Below the pieces are notes generated by a model. It was not told the DNA's origin. It was given only the letters and a program-made list of their open reading frames with translations, and made no database searches. A stretch of 64,000 nt of DNA from Typhlomys cinereus. Lineage: Eukaryota; Chordata; Mammalia; Rodentia; Platacanthomyidae. Positions 1 to 12,180 of the stretch are shown in pieces; position 1 is the first letter of the stretch, and every line of letters starts with the position of its first letter. Both the position numbers and the translations under genes were made by a program. The stretch covers positions 4,710,971 to 4,774,970 of the forward strand of contig JALPQD010000102.1 in assembly GCA_023101885.1 (NCBI GenBank), given 5' to 3'.

Positions 1-627
1 TTGATGAACTCATCTTTTCAAAAACATGCTCGTATCTAGTATAGGGGTTTCATTCAAATGGTGGAAAAGTGTCAGGAAAAGCTTCTGACAGGGGTAAACA
101 AATCAGTGATGAGTGGCCTTTTCACCATCCTGATATCCACCTGCTTTGGTGGCACATATGACTGACCCTATGTGTTTCTTTTGGTTTAAGACACTGAGAT
201 CTAGACCAGATAGTCTGTGACTTTGAATGGCTTTCTTAACAGCACCGACAGCCTTCGCTGAACATTGAGCATCATTGCAAATGAAATCAAGATGGGAAGA
301 ATTGCTATATTTTGCTTAAATTTAGGCCACATATCCTGATTAATGCCACTATATCAAATAGAGGAAGATCATCTCTTCCTTAATAGATCTTTGTCCTGTA
401 ATGACTCAAAGGAAAAGAAACTTTAAGCGAGTTTCTTCTTAGGATTAGCATGGAAGAGGCACATCATTTCCTAAAGATTGGCCTGCAGAGATTGATGAGT
501 TGGTCTAGGAGAAATGTACAAACAAATGAATGGACTGCATGTCAAATGTTTCAAAGGCAGGTTAAAGAGACTATGTTCAATCCACTGGAGCGTACAGTGG
601 TAAGTATAGATTGGGGATTGGAAGATC
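1..627. other. Unassigned DNA, nothing recognised
   Basis: Unique-looking AT-rich sequence. I see no repeat consensus, splice-flanked frame or RNA gene. Confidence 0.4.
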
Positions 628-775
628 TTAACTTAAATCTGAGTTCAGCACTTGTCACCTGTAGTCATTCTCTCTAAGCTTCAGTTTCCTGAAAACAAGG
701 TTAAGAATAACACATACATCACAGGCTTGAGGTGAGGACCAATAGGTTAATTCATGCAAAACATTTTTGTACAGT
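628..775 (+). mobile_element. MIR SINE, sense
   Basis: The order matches MIR: a diverged 'tctgagttcagcacttgtcacctg' stretch (split here by small changes), then 'cttcagtttcctga', a block like 'aataacacatacatcacagg', and 'gttaattcatgcaaaaca' resembling the MIR 'gttaatacatgtaaagcg' core end. It is an ancient mammal-wide SINE. Confidence 0.65.
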
Positions 776-2530
776 GGTTAATCCCATGATTAATCTTGGC
801 TCCACAACAGGATGCACCCACTTTGCTTCTGACTTCATAAACTACTTGCATTAAGGGTGGGGGCTGTTTTAGTCAGCACAGACTCTGAAATCACAAAATA
901 TGCAAACTCAGGTCTGGATCGGTGCACATGTGAGGCGAAGCTTGGAGTTCCCCTTCTCAGTAGGTTCCACAGAAATATCCCAGTATTGACTGAACTCTAT
1001 TTTACTTCCTCAAATCACTTTCCACTTCTCTTTTGTTGCCAATGCCAGTCTTTCTCACTAGGCTTATTTCTAAGAGGGATTTTTTTTTTTTTTTTTTGGT
1101 ATGGGGTATTGTGACTGGCCATGCATTCTTTAGCCATGAACACACTTTCTTCAGTTGTCTAGCAAGAGAAACATCTCAATTCACCTCGTTTCTGAAGACT
1201 GATGCTCGACAAGCATCAGTTGTTTTGAGATTAGTAGGTTTCATAGTTACAGTCAATTTTCAACTCCCCACATAAATAAAAGGCTGTCCGAACAGATAAC
1301 AGAAAATTATAGATTTTAAAATTGTGGCTAGCCACACAGCAGACTTAAGCCAACCTTCTATATATGCTCGAGGCCAGACCAATTGGAGTAAGTAAATTTA
1401 GGTCCCCTGTAATCTCCTCATATTTTTTGATATGGATACTTGATATTTTCCCAGCTTCTACACAGTGCCAAGAAATAAAATCTTTAAACCAATCTTCCCA
1501 CGCCATTGGGTTCCTGTGCTCCAAGATTCCAAGGTCGGATTCCAAGGCTGGATTTTCTGTAGGTCAGGCCTCTCTCAGGCATGAAACCACCATACGGTGT
1601 AGTCAGCATGCCTGATTACTTTGCAAAGGGGACGACTCAGACAATGGTGACTGTGTCCATGGCCAGCTTCATGTCCTTTAAAGCCAGCTTTAGTACAGAG
1701 GACCACAGCACACTTCAGGCAACATAGTCAGAAGCATCACACCAATTGCCAAGCTTGCTGCCTTTACAGCTTCCTCTAGCTTTTACCATGTGTTCTATCC
1801 CTTAGGACAAATCTTTTCTTCTCTGAATATTTAAAGAACGCTATTCAATCTGGCTATTAATATCCTGAAGACTGTAATCCCTCAAACTCTTTCTGAGAAA
1901 TACCATGCCATGCCAGGATATGTTTGGAAATCATTTTTATAAAATTTTAAGAGTTAGCACCATAGACTATTCTTTTCCTTTATATTGAATAACATTTTCC
2001 CATGAGTTTGCTAGCAGATCTCATGAGATCATAAGCCAGATGTTGAGAGAAATTCAATAAACTTCTTGGCTCTGAACCGAGAGAATTAGAGTACTCTTGT
2101 AGAATTACATGTGTGGAAATACCAGATGGGGATACTAAGTGTATATAAACAAACACCATCTATTCTTATGGTGTGCAGTATACCTCCTGAAGGAGTTTGT
2201 ATGTTTGGAAAGTACAATCTACCTCATCTACAAATTCCTACTACCTGACATGTTCTGTTTTTCTTCTAATAAGAATGATAGAAAGAAGGTCATTAGAAAT
2301 ACTATGAAGACAGAGCTATTGCTTGAACCCCTTTAAGAATTCTGGGGTGTTAAAAACTCAGGTGGAAATCTTTGAACAAGGTAAATTAATTTATTCTTGG
2401 TTAGGAAGATTAATTCTATTATTTGGCCCATTTTTTACTTTTTTAGTTTTCATTTCTTTTTATTGTACTTACAGTCTGTCTGCTAGTTCACATTGGTTCT
2501 GTGGCAGACTTTAAATATTTTTAAAGTGAT
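776..2530. other. Unassigned DNA with one poly(T) run
   Basis: Contains an 18-nt T run at 1080-1097 that may be the tail of a lost minus-strand retroelement. Otherwise I recognise no element or exon. Confidence 0.35.
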
Positions 2531-2700
2531 GTTTTTAAAAATATTTATTTGAGAGAAGTGGGGGGGGGAGCACATGTGTGTCATGCTGCACAGGTGGAAT
2601 CAGAGAATAACTTCTATCATGTGTGCTTCCAGAAGTTGAAGTCAGGTCACCAGGCTTGCAAGCATGCATCTTCCCTGCTAAGCAGTCTCACCATCTCCTA
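2531..2700 (-). mobile_element. B2/B3-type tRNA-derived SINE, antisense
   Basis: Read on the minus strand it starts 'ggagatggtgagactgctta' (A-box region) and continues through a 'gacctgacttcaact' B-box region. It ends in a purine/T-rich tail (2535-2570) containing a G9 run. Diverged copy. Confidence 0.6.
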
Positions 2701-2959
2701 AAGTAATGTTTTAATTGGCAATCAGTCATAAGTCAATAGGCACTGATAAAAGTCATTGTTTAGGAAGTGAAAGCTCATGACTTTCAGATAATTGTACCTA
2801 CAGAAGCACAAAAATGGGGACTATTTATTTTACCAAAAGTAGAAAACAAAAGTAATTACCAGCTATGCAATTCATGTAACATACTTCCTGCTATTTTCTT
2901 TCACACATGCTGTCCATATTATCCATCGATAATATTATAGAAATCACTGAAATTTGGTG

Positions 2960-3260
2960 GATCAGAACAATAAGACTTTTATTCTATCTGACAGTTTTGT
3001 GAGTTGGGAATTTGGGAAGGGAATGATTCTTCTGCTCAAGGAGCTGGTCATGGAGTTGTTCGTCTAAGAAGCTGCCATGATGGCTGCAAAGCTGAGTCTC
3101 AGATAGGCCTCTCCCCTCCCTCATATAGTCTTGAGACTATATAGTCCCTCCAGCAGAGCAGTTACACTTCTGATTGGGCAGCACAGGACAAATTTTAAAA
3201 GAGACAAGAGGATATAGATGCTTTCTCCAGGTTCAGGGCCGGAAGACTGTCACAGAGAAC
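2960..3260 (-). mobile_element. MaLR LTR, MLT1-like fragment, antisense
   Basis: The stretch 'gagttgggaatttgggaagg' followed by 'ctgctcaagg' and 'gctgccatgatggctgc' follows the antisense order of MLT1-type LTRs as I remember them. Ends are not defined and no flanking duplication was found. Confidence 0.4.
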
Positions 3261-3849
3261 TTAAACTGTATTATATTAGCTTGAGAATCAAGGGAGCCTG
3301 AAGCCAACTCTCAGTGGACAATCAAAGTTCCATGGCCATCATTCACCTACCCCTTTGGTCAGAAAGGTTAGTGTTATGAAGGAAAATAACACGAAAGCTC
3401 TTCTGAACTCGAATTTGCCTTAAGTCCTTTTCGTCATAAAGCTGAGGTAACACTGCAGAATGTACATGTACACAGTATCACATCTGCATGAGTTTGCCTA
3501 AGAAAAGATCTCTGTGGCCTATGGATTCCCAGTTCTCTCGCTGTCTTATGTCTTCTCAACAGGCCGATTGTTGGGCAGCCGCTGAAGCCCTGTCTTTGCA
3601 GGAAGAACTTTGTTCTTGCTTTGGAGCATGCTTTGTTCTCTATGAGGATTTGGAGGGGTCACAAGCAGTGAGTACTGAAGTTTCAGTACTACATTTTATT
3701 TGGGTGAATAAAAATGAGCCCTTGAATTTTAATCTTTTGCCCCAGGCTGCTCCCACAAATATTTAAGCCAACACTGTTTTCTTAATTAATTCTCTTTTCT
3801 TCATTTTTAGTGTCTGAACTTTTTAATAATGGAATTTTTTATAGTGTTG
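3261..3849. other. Unassigned DNA
   Basis: Holds a 92-codon open frame (3488-3766, plus strand) with no recognisable domain and no convincing splice context. I see no repeat match. Confidence 0.35.
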
Positions 3850-3930
3850 GAGTTGAAGCTCCAGGGTTTGAGCATTACAGGCAGGCAGGCACTCTATCCC
3901 TGAGCTATACCCTAGCCCATCCATGCCCGG
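3850..3930 (-). mobile_element. ID-like SINE, antisense
   Basis: 'gagttgaagctccagggttt' and 'gcactctatccctgagctat' are the reverse complements of the ID B-box and A-box regions. Confidence 0.6.
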
Positions 3931-4179
3931 ATGCTCGAGCTACTTCTTTCTAGATTTACACTCTTTAGAGTCTTAGTTCCATGTTCCTTCAGCAAAAGTA
4001 AAAATTCAGTTCCTTGGAAAGCCATTCTAGTTGATCACTCCAACAGAAGAGCTCCTTAACAGAAACCATGCCTAAGGTAAAGACTAATTTAAATTTATAT
4101 TAACAATGATTTTGCTTTAGATTATGCAAACGTTCTTCAGTGTATTTTTTTCTGGATCATTAATCAAGCTATATGGGAT

Positions 4180-4392
4180 AGCAGGAATTGACAAACTGTA
4201 TCCTGTGGGTCAAATTCATTCAGTCTTTTAGTTTTAGTAAAGTTTTATTAGAAAGTACCCATATTCATCTGCTTCCATATTTTTGACTATTCTGCTCATG
4301 GTACAAGAGAAGAGTTGAATTCTTCTGACAGAGGCCATGTAGACTATAAAGCCTAAAATACTTATCATCTGTCCCTTTGTAGAAAACTTTTT
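4180..4392 (+). mobile_element. Old hAT-type non-autonomous DNA transposon (MER family)
   Basis: Segments 'gtaaagttttattagaaagt', 'gagttgaattcttctgacag' and 'aaagcctaaaatacttatca' follow the order of a familiar mammal-wide MER element ('aataaagttttattgga...', 'aaagcctaaaatatttac...'). I am unsure of the exact MER number. A second copy lies at 15228-15385. Confidence 0.55.
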
Positions 4393-4512
4393 GGGCTGGG
4401 GTAGTAGCTCAGAGCCCTTGCTTAGCTCATGTAAGGTCTTGGTTCCAATCTTTGGCACTGTGAGGAAGGAAGGTAGGGAAGGAGGGAAGAAAAGAGAGAG
4501 GGAGGAAAGGTT
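4393..4512 (+). mobile_element. ID-like SINE with purine-rich tail
   Basis: The head 'gggctggggtagtagctcag' and the 'aaggtcttggttccaatctt' B-box region are ID-like. A GGAA/GAGA-rich tail at 4463-4512 sits where the A-rich tail would be. Confidence 0.65.
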
Positions 4513-5276
4513 GATTTGTTTGTGATAACATATGAGATTCCTTTGGCATTTTCCAAGAGAATAAAATTGTTTTTATTGTTGTAAACATATGTATTTTGTT
4601 GTATGCAATAAAAGGCTGAGCAAATCAGTTTTTTATCTTACAGGTAGACAAATATACAGTGAAAAAATATCTAATTTGCATGCACCAAGGTGCACTCCAC
4701 TGCACTCCCTTTAATTCATCTCTTTCCAGATCTTTTTGGTAATTCACTGCGTGACCTGAGATTAAAGCACCTCAGAGCTATGGACACTATACAAGGAACA
4801 AACTGAGTCAGATTGGGAAGGTTATGGGCCATGGGGTCATCCTTCTTGGGCTTACACTGGGCCTACATAAAAAATAAGCAGTTGAGCATTCCAACTATGA
4901 GTTGGCGTATGAGCCACTAGCCTTCTTAATGATAGCTGCAAGAATACACTTTTTTCCTAAGTTTCTAAAAGGTTAAATATGTCAATGTCTTTCAAATTCG
5001 CACTTAAACTCAGGACAGCACTACACTTCCCTTGCCAGAGGAATTGAGTCCCATTCATTTCAGTGGAATTTTGGTTTACAGACTTCACAGTGACTTGACC
5101 TTTTGGCCAACATTGCCAGAACAGAAGAGAAATGACATTATCTGAGACCAATAATACTTTCCTAACCTCTATGGCTAGAACCAAGATCTATTTATATATT
5201 GCAAGTCACTGAGCAGCCCTAGGATAAGTAAGATTTTTGACCAGTGACTGCTCAGGAGAAAGCTTTGGCATCCATT

Positions 5277-5278
<2 letters not shown>
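4513..5278. other. Unassigned DNA
   Basis: No repeat, exon or RNA gene recognised. Confidence 0.35.
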
Positions 5279-5327
<49 letters not shown>

Positions 5328-5618
5328 CACGCTCAGTCTTCAACTTCAGATGTCATTCTTCTTAAGCTATACACCTTGGATTTACTTTTGTTTTGTGTTT
5401 GTCCTCCCGTTTAAACCACCCTTCCTGTTTGCCTACATCTCACCTATTAGTTGTGGTTGACGAACACAATCCAGGAATCTGTCTGTCTCCGCCTCCCTAG
5501 GGCTGGAATTACAAGCACATAACCACCTTGTCCAGCTTTCTGTGGGTTCTGGGAACTGAACTCAGGTCCTCATGCTTACACAGCAGACACATTACTGAAC
5601 TAAGCTGTCTCACCAGCC
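5279..5618 (-). mobile_element. Composite tRNA/B1-type SINE with (GT)n tail, antisense
   Basis: On the minus strand: tRNA-type head ending at 5618 ('ggctggtgagacagctta'), B box 'gagttcagttcccagaacc', a B1-like middle ('cttgtaattccagccctagg'), then a (CA)n tail seen on the plus strand as (GT)n at 5279-5324. The organisation resembles rodent B3/B4 composite SINEs. Confidence 0.65.
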
Positions 5619-7327
5619 ATCATTTCCTTCTTTTGAATCATTCAACCCATCTTTTAATCACTACTGACTATTAGAATTTAAGCAAATATTTTCTATAATT
5701 TAGCTACAGAATTGAGTGCTTTCTAATGAAATGCTCATAGACGTTATATGTAATCAGAATGTAAACAGAATAATCCTCTAGCAACTGGGAAGAAAGATTA
5801 TTTTCAACAACAGGTGGCAAAGCAGATTGCATGACAGGAAATATTAATATTCATCAAGACAGGGATAATCTTAGCTTTGGTGAAGAGTAACCAGGAACAT
5901 TGTACATTGATGCAAAACTGTAGCTATATTTCCATCATGTACATACATTGTTTTAGGCTTTTTAATAAAACTTGCAAATATTTTATTTGCAATCATGAGA
6001 ATGTCAAAATTTGATGTATGTGACTTTAATGGAGCTCTTTTTTTTTTCATTTATGTTGAGAAAAGTAAATCAGCAATAGTAACAGGTGTTGATGTGAACT
6101 GGAAACCATTTGAAATGCTGTAAAATGGACTGAATACAAAGAACTTGGGTGTTTTAAATGGTTTTCCCCAAATGTTAATTGGTCTTGGCAGATTCGCTCA
6201 TATTTCAAGACATTTTTATGTTCACATATATTACTTGCCTTATGAATCTCAGAGAGGAAAGATAATATCATGTAAATGTTGAAGGTGACAGTGAAGGGAT
6301 TTAACATTTTATGCAGATATATACAGTTTTTTTTAACTAATTCAGTGCTTTTATCACAACTTACATTTTGTATAAATCCTTATTAATAACACATATCATT
6401 TCCAATGCATGAAAACAGAACAGAAAAATGTCTTTGACACAGATCCTCATCTTGATTGTTGCATGCTAATATTCTGTTCAGCTAATCATGTTAACTCGAT
6501 CTTGATCTTTGGAGTAACAAGCTGAATGCTTCAGTAGCATAAGCTAATTCCTTAAATATATCAGATTTGAAATACCATCCACTGGGCCCTCCAGTGAGAA
6601 CTCTTTGGTGGTGATAATGGTGGAGATGCTGTTCCTCCCGCCACATGTGCAATCACTTGGTATAATCTGTGTTTCATAGCATCTGAATCCTTATTAATGT
6701 GACCTCCACTTTTTGATGAACCACAAAAAATTTTAGGGGGACTATGAGAAGCAGAAGCAGATTGTGTAAATACTTAACAACCATCTGTTATGAGAGTTCT
6801 CCCAGCCTTGACAATGTCGAGCTGCCTTGAACACATCTGTTCAAGTTGCTAGCTAGCAAATTGTCCAGTTGGCTCATGACCAAACTGTCTCCACTTTACA
6901 TCTGCAAGGCCCTGCTCACCAACTCGGCAGGATATTTCCTGACCCAAGTTTCCAAGAAGCCCAAGGAAGAAATTACATCAGCATATGACCTTTGAACTTG
7001 ACATCTCAAATGTTCTACCATTCTAATGAATTTTTACAGTGTGTCTGCATGCTGGGCCATTAAGATAAGGAGAGCCACAGCCAGCTTTTTAAAGGCAATT
7101 GTCAGCATTACCTTATGTTTCCCAGAGGGTGAGAGTATGCCTTTTTATAATTCTGAGAGAGAGAATACTTCCCCTTTTTTATGGAGTTCCGTTTGTGAAG
7201 ACTGTGAGAATATTAACTTGTTAGTCTTCCAGGAATTTCTTTTTACAGTAGTGAATAGGTGAAAACCATTGATCCTCTAGCTAAATGACTGATGTTTGAT
7301 GTTTTGAGGGGAAGAAAATCTGTAATA
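5619..7327. other. Unassigned AT-rich DNA
   Basis: No repeat or exon recognised. The short frames at 6047-6307 and 7026-7262 look random. Confidence 0.35.
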
Positions 7328-7575
7328 ATTTGTGCGTGCGTATGTATTATGTGTTTGTACCAGAGGACACTTAATGTACCTGTGCCTGTGGAGACCTAAG
7401 GGTGACTGAGAATCATCTTGAATTGCTCTACCTCCTTATTGCTTTACTCTGGGGTTTCCCAGACTCTGCCTTATAAGCCTCTGCCATTTCTGCCAGGCAT
7501 TTTTTACGTGGGATCTGAGAATCTGAACTCAGGACCTTTTGCAGTTTCGATCCCTGAGCCATCTTTGCAGTCCTG
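7328..7575 (-). mobile_element. B2-superfamily SINE, antisense, old copy
   Basis: Carries the landmarks of the window's main SINE: 'gtggagacctaagggtgact', 'cttgaattgctctacctcct', 'ctgaactcaggacctttt' and 'ccctgagccatctttgcag'. The GT-rich tail (7333-7360) is degraded. Confidence 0.75.
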
Positions 7576-8065
7576 CAATAATTATTTTTAAAATTTTTAG
7601 ACCACGATATAATTGCATGCTTACAGAAAAACCTATGAGTAGACCCACTACCTAGTGCTGAAGGTTTTTGTTTGTTTGTTTGATTCTTTGTTTCTATTTT
7701 TTCAGTTATAAAACTTTTAAGAATGAAAGGAAAAATTTGGATATGAGAACATACTTTCTAGCCATACAGATTTTGAAGTTACCAAATTATTGAAAATGCT
7801 ATATAAAATTCCCTAGAACATTCAAGTATATGAAACATAAACTAATTTCATATTTAGACTTGTATTTATCCTGAAGATAGCTTTTCAGATATATACAAAT
7901 ATTCCAAATCTGCAAACCTAAAACCAAAACACTAATGGGCTTTGTTTCAGATGAAGGATATTCACGCTGTGTTAACAATCATTTCATCTGTTTCCTTGAA
8001 CTGTAAATGTAGCTATGAGAAAGTTTAAAGTTGTATGTAAGTCTACGTTACATTTTGTATTGGTT
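7576..8065. other. Unassigned AT-rich DNA
   Basis: Short (GTTT)n run near 7668-7690. Nothing else recognised. Confidence 0.35.
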
Positions 8066-8450
8066 TCATTTTCCCAGTGCTGAATAAATACAGAACCCAA
8101 ATAGCTTAGGAGAACCAGGGGTTTGTTACAGTGTATGATTCTCAGTTGCATTCATCAGCACATAGAACTCATTCCAACATCAGGAGCCAAGAGAATTGAT
8201 TGCACCACATTCACAGGAAGAACAAGAGAGGATTACATTTTAACTCTTGCCAGAATTCCAGAATACTAACCAACTACCTTCATCTTATCCCCCTGCCTCG
8301 GGAATGGTCCCACCCACCACAGGCTGAATCCTTCCACATCAGTTAAATAATTTTCCACAGGCTTGCCTAGAGTTTGTCTTAAATAAACAATTCTTCACTA
8401 AAAGATTAGTTTCCATTGTAAAGTTGGCATCTATAACTAACTGCTACACA
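8066..8450 (-). mobile_element. ERVL-type LTR (MT2/MLT2-like), antisense
   Basis: The order 'gcaccacattcacagg', 'ggtcccacccaccacaggct', 'cacatcagttaaataatttt', 'ccacaggcttgcctag' and 'aaagttggcatctataacta' follows the antisense order of ERVL LTRs. Boundaries are approximate. Confidence 0.5.
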
Positions 8451-8499
8451 TTTCTATTGGGAAATACTGTCCTAGCTAATCAATAATAAAACTTAGACA

Positions 8500-8590
8500 A
8501 TATTTAAACTATTATTTAAACACTATTTAAAATATTGTTTTATAATATTGTTTTATAATATTAAACAATAATTAAAATATTAAAACAAAT
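8500..8590. repeat. AT-rich tandem and inverted repeat
   Basis: Nearly pure A/T. 'aatattgttttat' occurs twice in tandem and is partly mirrored by a following 'attaaacaataatt', so a hairpin is possible. Confidence 0.5.
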
Positions 8591-8754
8591 TCCAGTAAGA
8601 TAGCAGAACAAAAACACACCATATACAAAAATCCATATTTTTGACACATACACAAATAAAAATCTGATGTTGTTATCTCTTTTAATGTCCATTTTTGGGA
8701 GCAATAAAAAAGATGAAATATATAAAAAACAGACTTTACAAAAATGTCCACTTT

Positions 8755-8940
8755 CAAAGCTGGGTATGATAGTATCCACTTTTATAATCTTGAATTATAG
8801 AGACTGAGGGAGGCAAATGAGAATTCAAGACCAGTGTCGGCTGCAGAAGTTGTTTGAGGCCAACTTAAGCTGAATAGTAAAAGACTGGAAACAAAACAAC
8901 AGCAATAAAAACCAAAACGAAACAGTACAAAAGTATGAAA
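8755..8940 (+). mobile_element. B1 SINE, diverged
   Basis: Reads 'gctgggtatgatagtatcca', then 'attcaagaccagtgtcggct', then an A-rich tail with interspersed C/G (8890-8930). This matches the 7SL-derived B1 order. Confidence 0.65.
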
Positions 8941-8999
8941 CATTCCTGAAAGGCACAAGAGTGGAAATATGTGCCTTGTTTCATCTCAAAATCATTATC

Positions 9000-9590
9000 A
9001 GCTCTCCATCTAACCCAGAGTTTCATGCAATCTCAATTAAAAATACAATTTTCCGTGGAGCTAGAAAAAGTTGATATGAAATAAATTCCTGGGAAAAAAG
9101 AAATATACCAGAATGTCTGGGAAAACATGGCAAAAAGATACAAGGAGAGCCTAGCTGAATGACTTTATAAAAATATACTGCAGGACCTCTACGATTAAAA
9201 TTATACACGATTTTCTGCATGCATAGATCAAACAGAAATAGACTCAATTCTTATGAACCTCATATGAAATCTCAAACAGAAAACTGCACATAATGTTTCA
9301 TATATGATAATGGTAGGACCTCAGATCCCTCAGGGAAACATAGACTTTTTAATAAATAGTGTCAAGACACATGGGTAGTTATTTGGAAAATGATGAAATT
9401 AAGATTCATTCCTTACATTGTGCATAAAATTGAACTCTAAGTGCTGAAGGCACACACAGTGATAGAGCAAACCAAAAGAAGACAGAGACAAATAGAGTAA
9501 CTCCAGATAACCAGACATTAAAATGGGGGGAGTGGGGAGCAAAGTAATGGAAGTATGCAAGTACTAGGCAAAATATGAGGAAATTCAACT
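9000..9590 (+). mobile_element. L1 ORF2 fragment, sense, old
   Basis: Diverged L1 ORF2 landmarks in order: 'gcaatctcaattaaaaatac', 'ggagctagaaaaag', 'aaaatatactgcagga', and 'ttaataaatagtgtcaagac' (compare 'tcaataaatggtgctggg'). No open frame survives. Confidence 0.65.
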
Positions 9591-9984
9591 TTACCTTCTA
9601 CATAGGAGAAAGCTTCTTTGTGTGTAACAAAAACCCAGAGCAAATGTCATACATACTTAAATCAAGGACCCAGGATTCTTCTATATTTGTTCTTCTATTC
9701 CAGTGGCATTGTCTTATCTTTCTGGTCCATAATAACTCACATTTTTATTGATATTTCAGACTGCAAGAGGAGGGAAAGCCAGCTAGATCTGTGTTCTCTG
9801 TTTAATGGCATTGCTTAGAAATTGCACAACTCATACACTGTGGCCTATTTGTTACTAGCTAATATGTAGTCATGAAGCTACTTAACTGAAACAAAGGTAC
9901 AAAATGCAGTAGCTAGGCTTCAAGGGTACCCATCACACATGCCAATTTCTTTTCATCCTCTCATCATGATAGAGAGACAACAAA

Positions 9985-10185
9985 AATGTCATTCTTAGGG
10001 GTCTCCTCTTCTAAGGGCACTAATTCTATCCATGGAAGTCCCATTCCTACAATCTAATGATCTCCCAAAGATCCTCTTCATATGCCACAGCAGGGGGGAG
10101 GGGGAGAAATCATGTTTCAACATCTAATTAAGTGGGGGAAGGGGAGGTAGGATCACAGACACTCTATCCACAACGACAGTACTTT
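9985..10185 (-). mobile_element. MaLR LTR fragment, antisense
   Basis: 'cttctaagggcactaattct', 'ctaatgatctcccaaagatc' and 'gtttcaacatctaattaagt' follow the antisense MST/MLT-type LTR. Poly-G interruptions lie at 10091-10105. Confidence 0.6.
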
Positions 10186-10803
10186 TTCTTCAAATTGACA
10201 ACAGTTCTTTCTAGATCTGTAGAATTCTTCTTAGGATACTTGCTAATAGCAGATGGAAATTCACAGCAGATGTATAGATGTAAATATCCATTAAGGACAA
10301 AATGAGAGGCCTAACTGCTGTCAGTCAAGGGGATGGAGAGGAGGGGGTTGGCAGGGTAGCAGATGATAATCAATTAAGGGTTTAAAGGTGGAAGATGGAT
10401 TTCATGGATTTAAGCCATTGAAAGGCTTTCTTTCCTTCTTTTAGTCTTTCTGGGTGTTCTCGTTTTCACTCACCACTGATGCATTCGGCGACATGAAGTA
10501 TGGAAAATAGGCCAGGGCACACCTTGGACACGCACAGAATCTAGACTAAGAGACTCTATCATTCCGACTTTTTTACTTGCACCGTCTTAATTCCATTTCA
10601 CTTTTCAGCATTTATTGGTGTCTTGTGCCTTTAAAAAAATGTGTTTGCAATATTAAAACTCCTTAGAAGCAGTGGGGTGCCTCATTACATTTTATTTTCC
10701 ACAGTTCCTAACCCAATTCTTGGCTTTTAATAGGCTCCAGTATGTATTTGCTGCTTCGGTCGATTTCTTTTTAATCATTTTGATGATTGTGAATGAGAAA
10801 TGT
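10186..10803. other. Unassigned DNA
   Basis: No recognised repeat or exon. It leads into the CpG-dense patch. Confidence 0.35.
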
Positions 10804-11078
10804 ACGCAGTTCTTTCACATAACGCCCCCACCGACATTAACTATGCTAAGTCAAGCGATTCGAGAATCTTCCGGGTACTACTGGAAACTGGGACTCAGAA
10901 GGGAGGCCCTGGACAGGATGAAACCTGCTGGATGAGCGCGTGGCCCCCAGGGCATGGGGAGAACCAGCCATCGCCCTGGCCGAGGAGCGCCCAACTGCAA
11001 GTCCTGGCTTGCGCGCTGCAGAGAGGAGCGCATGACACAAGTGCGTGCATGCGCGGGATTCATCGCTGCCTCTGCGTT
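10804..11078. promoter_or_regulatory. Small CpG-dense patch, possible regulatory element
   Basis: I count 19 CpG dinucleotides in these 275 bases, in a window that is otherwise CpG-poor apart from the youngest SINEs. It is not a recognised repeat. It includes 'gcatgcgcggg' (11047-11057), which has a half-site like the NRF1 motif. There is no TATA box or Kozak-started long frame that I would trust. It could be a weak CpG-island promoter, an enhancer, or the remnant of a GC-rich element. Overlapping frames of 87 and 123 codons run through it but look incidental. Confidence 0.35.
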
Positions 11079-11363
11079 TTCCCTGTTTCTGCTTTCTTGA
11101 TTTCTTGCAGTTCCCAGGAACTCTTGTTCCCTAGCCTGCCTCACACAGCCAGGCTCCTTCCCACATGTTAGCGGAGAAACCCGTACTTGGATTTATCCTT
11201 AATACGTTAGATGTTTTTCTTCTTCTTCTTTTTCTTCTTCTTGGATTGACTTCGTTTATTATTTTTGCATCTGTTAATGAGGTCCCAGTTGACTATCATC
11301 CTGTCGTTTGTTAAAGAGTTTTACTTCTTTAGACTGTGGTATAAGGCACGTCTATGTGAAATG

Positions 11364-11589
11364 GAGCTTGAGAGATGGCTCAGGGGTTAAGACTTTGTCT
11401 TGCAAACAAGGTCCTGAGTTAGGATCCCAGGTCCCATATAAAAATGCTAACAGAAGCTGAGGTGGCATTCATTTTTCGGCCCTGATGGGTGGAGCCTGGA
11501 AAATTTCAGAGAGAAGCAAAAAGGAGATAGAAGCAATTGAGGATGATTCCCGAAGTCACTGTTGGACCTCCACAGTGCCCTCTAACACA

Positions 11590-11642
<53 letters not shown>

Positions 11643-11660
11643 GTTTAAAAAAAGAAAAGA
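11364..11660 (+). mobile_element. B2-superfamily SINE with (CA)n, sense, old copy
   Basis: Head 'gcttgagagatggctcaggg' with A box, then 'ggtcctgagttaggatccca' B box and a diverged body, followed by (CA)n at 11586-11639 and an A-rich tail 'aaaaaaagaaaagaaaa'. Confidence 0.75.
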
Positions 11661-11814
11661 AAACTGTAAAATCGACATGTGAGGTAAGTCTTGGTCTCTG
11701 TGAGAGAAGAATTATGAGGAGTTACTAGACATTTCCTCTTCCTGGGGCTCTACTGTCCAGTGGGGCTGCAGGAAGACTAAAGGGAATCCACATGGCCTGG
11801 GGACAGTGGCCAGA

Positions 11815-11910
11815 ACTGCAGACCAAAGGAACAGAGATCTGCATTCTAACCAGAACCCCAAGGCACCTGCCCTTCCTGAAGTGTGAGAAACTGATGCTAT
11901 CAGGGTTGAT
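11815..11910 (+). mobile_element. MER5A-like hAT fragment
   Basis: 'agatctgcattctaacc', 'aaggcacctgcccttcctg' and 'aagtgtgagaaactgatgct' resemble the MER5 core ('gatctgcatttctaacaag...gtgatgctgatgct'). Confidence 0.4.
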
Positions 11911-12094
11911 TGGAATCATAAAAACTTCAAAGAAGGGCCTTGTACTTTGTCCTAAGGAACCCCCCCTCTCTCTTCATTTTTTGAAATATTAAGAATTGTT
12001 TTAGACTAACTCAGCAATTATCCTAGATCAATGTCCAAAATGACTGTAAGTTTCTTAGCCTGGAAAGAAAAAAATATGTATCTGACATTTCACT

Positions 12095-12180
12095 TTAGCA
12101 GGGAAAAACGGTTATTCCATTTTACAGGTAAGGAGATTGGGGTTCATAGAGGATAAGTAATGGGTCTAAGTCGAGACTAC
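12095..12180 (-). mobile_element. MIR core, antisense
   Basis: 'ccattttacaggtaaggaga' followed by 'gaggataagtaatgggtcta' is the antisense MIR core order. Confidence 0.5.
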
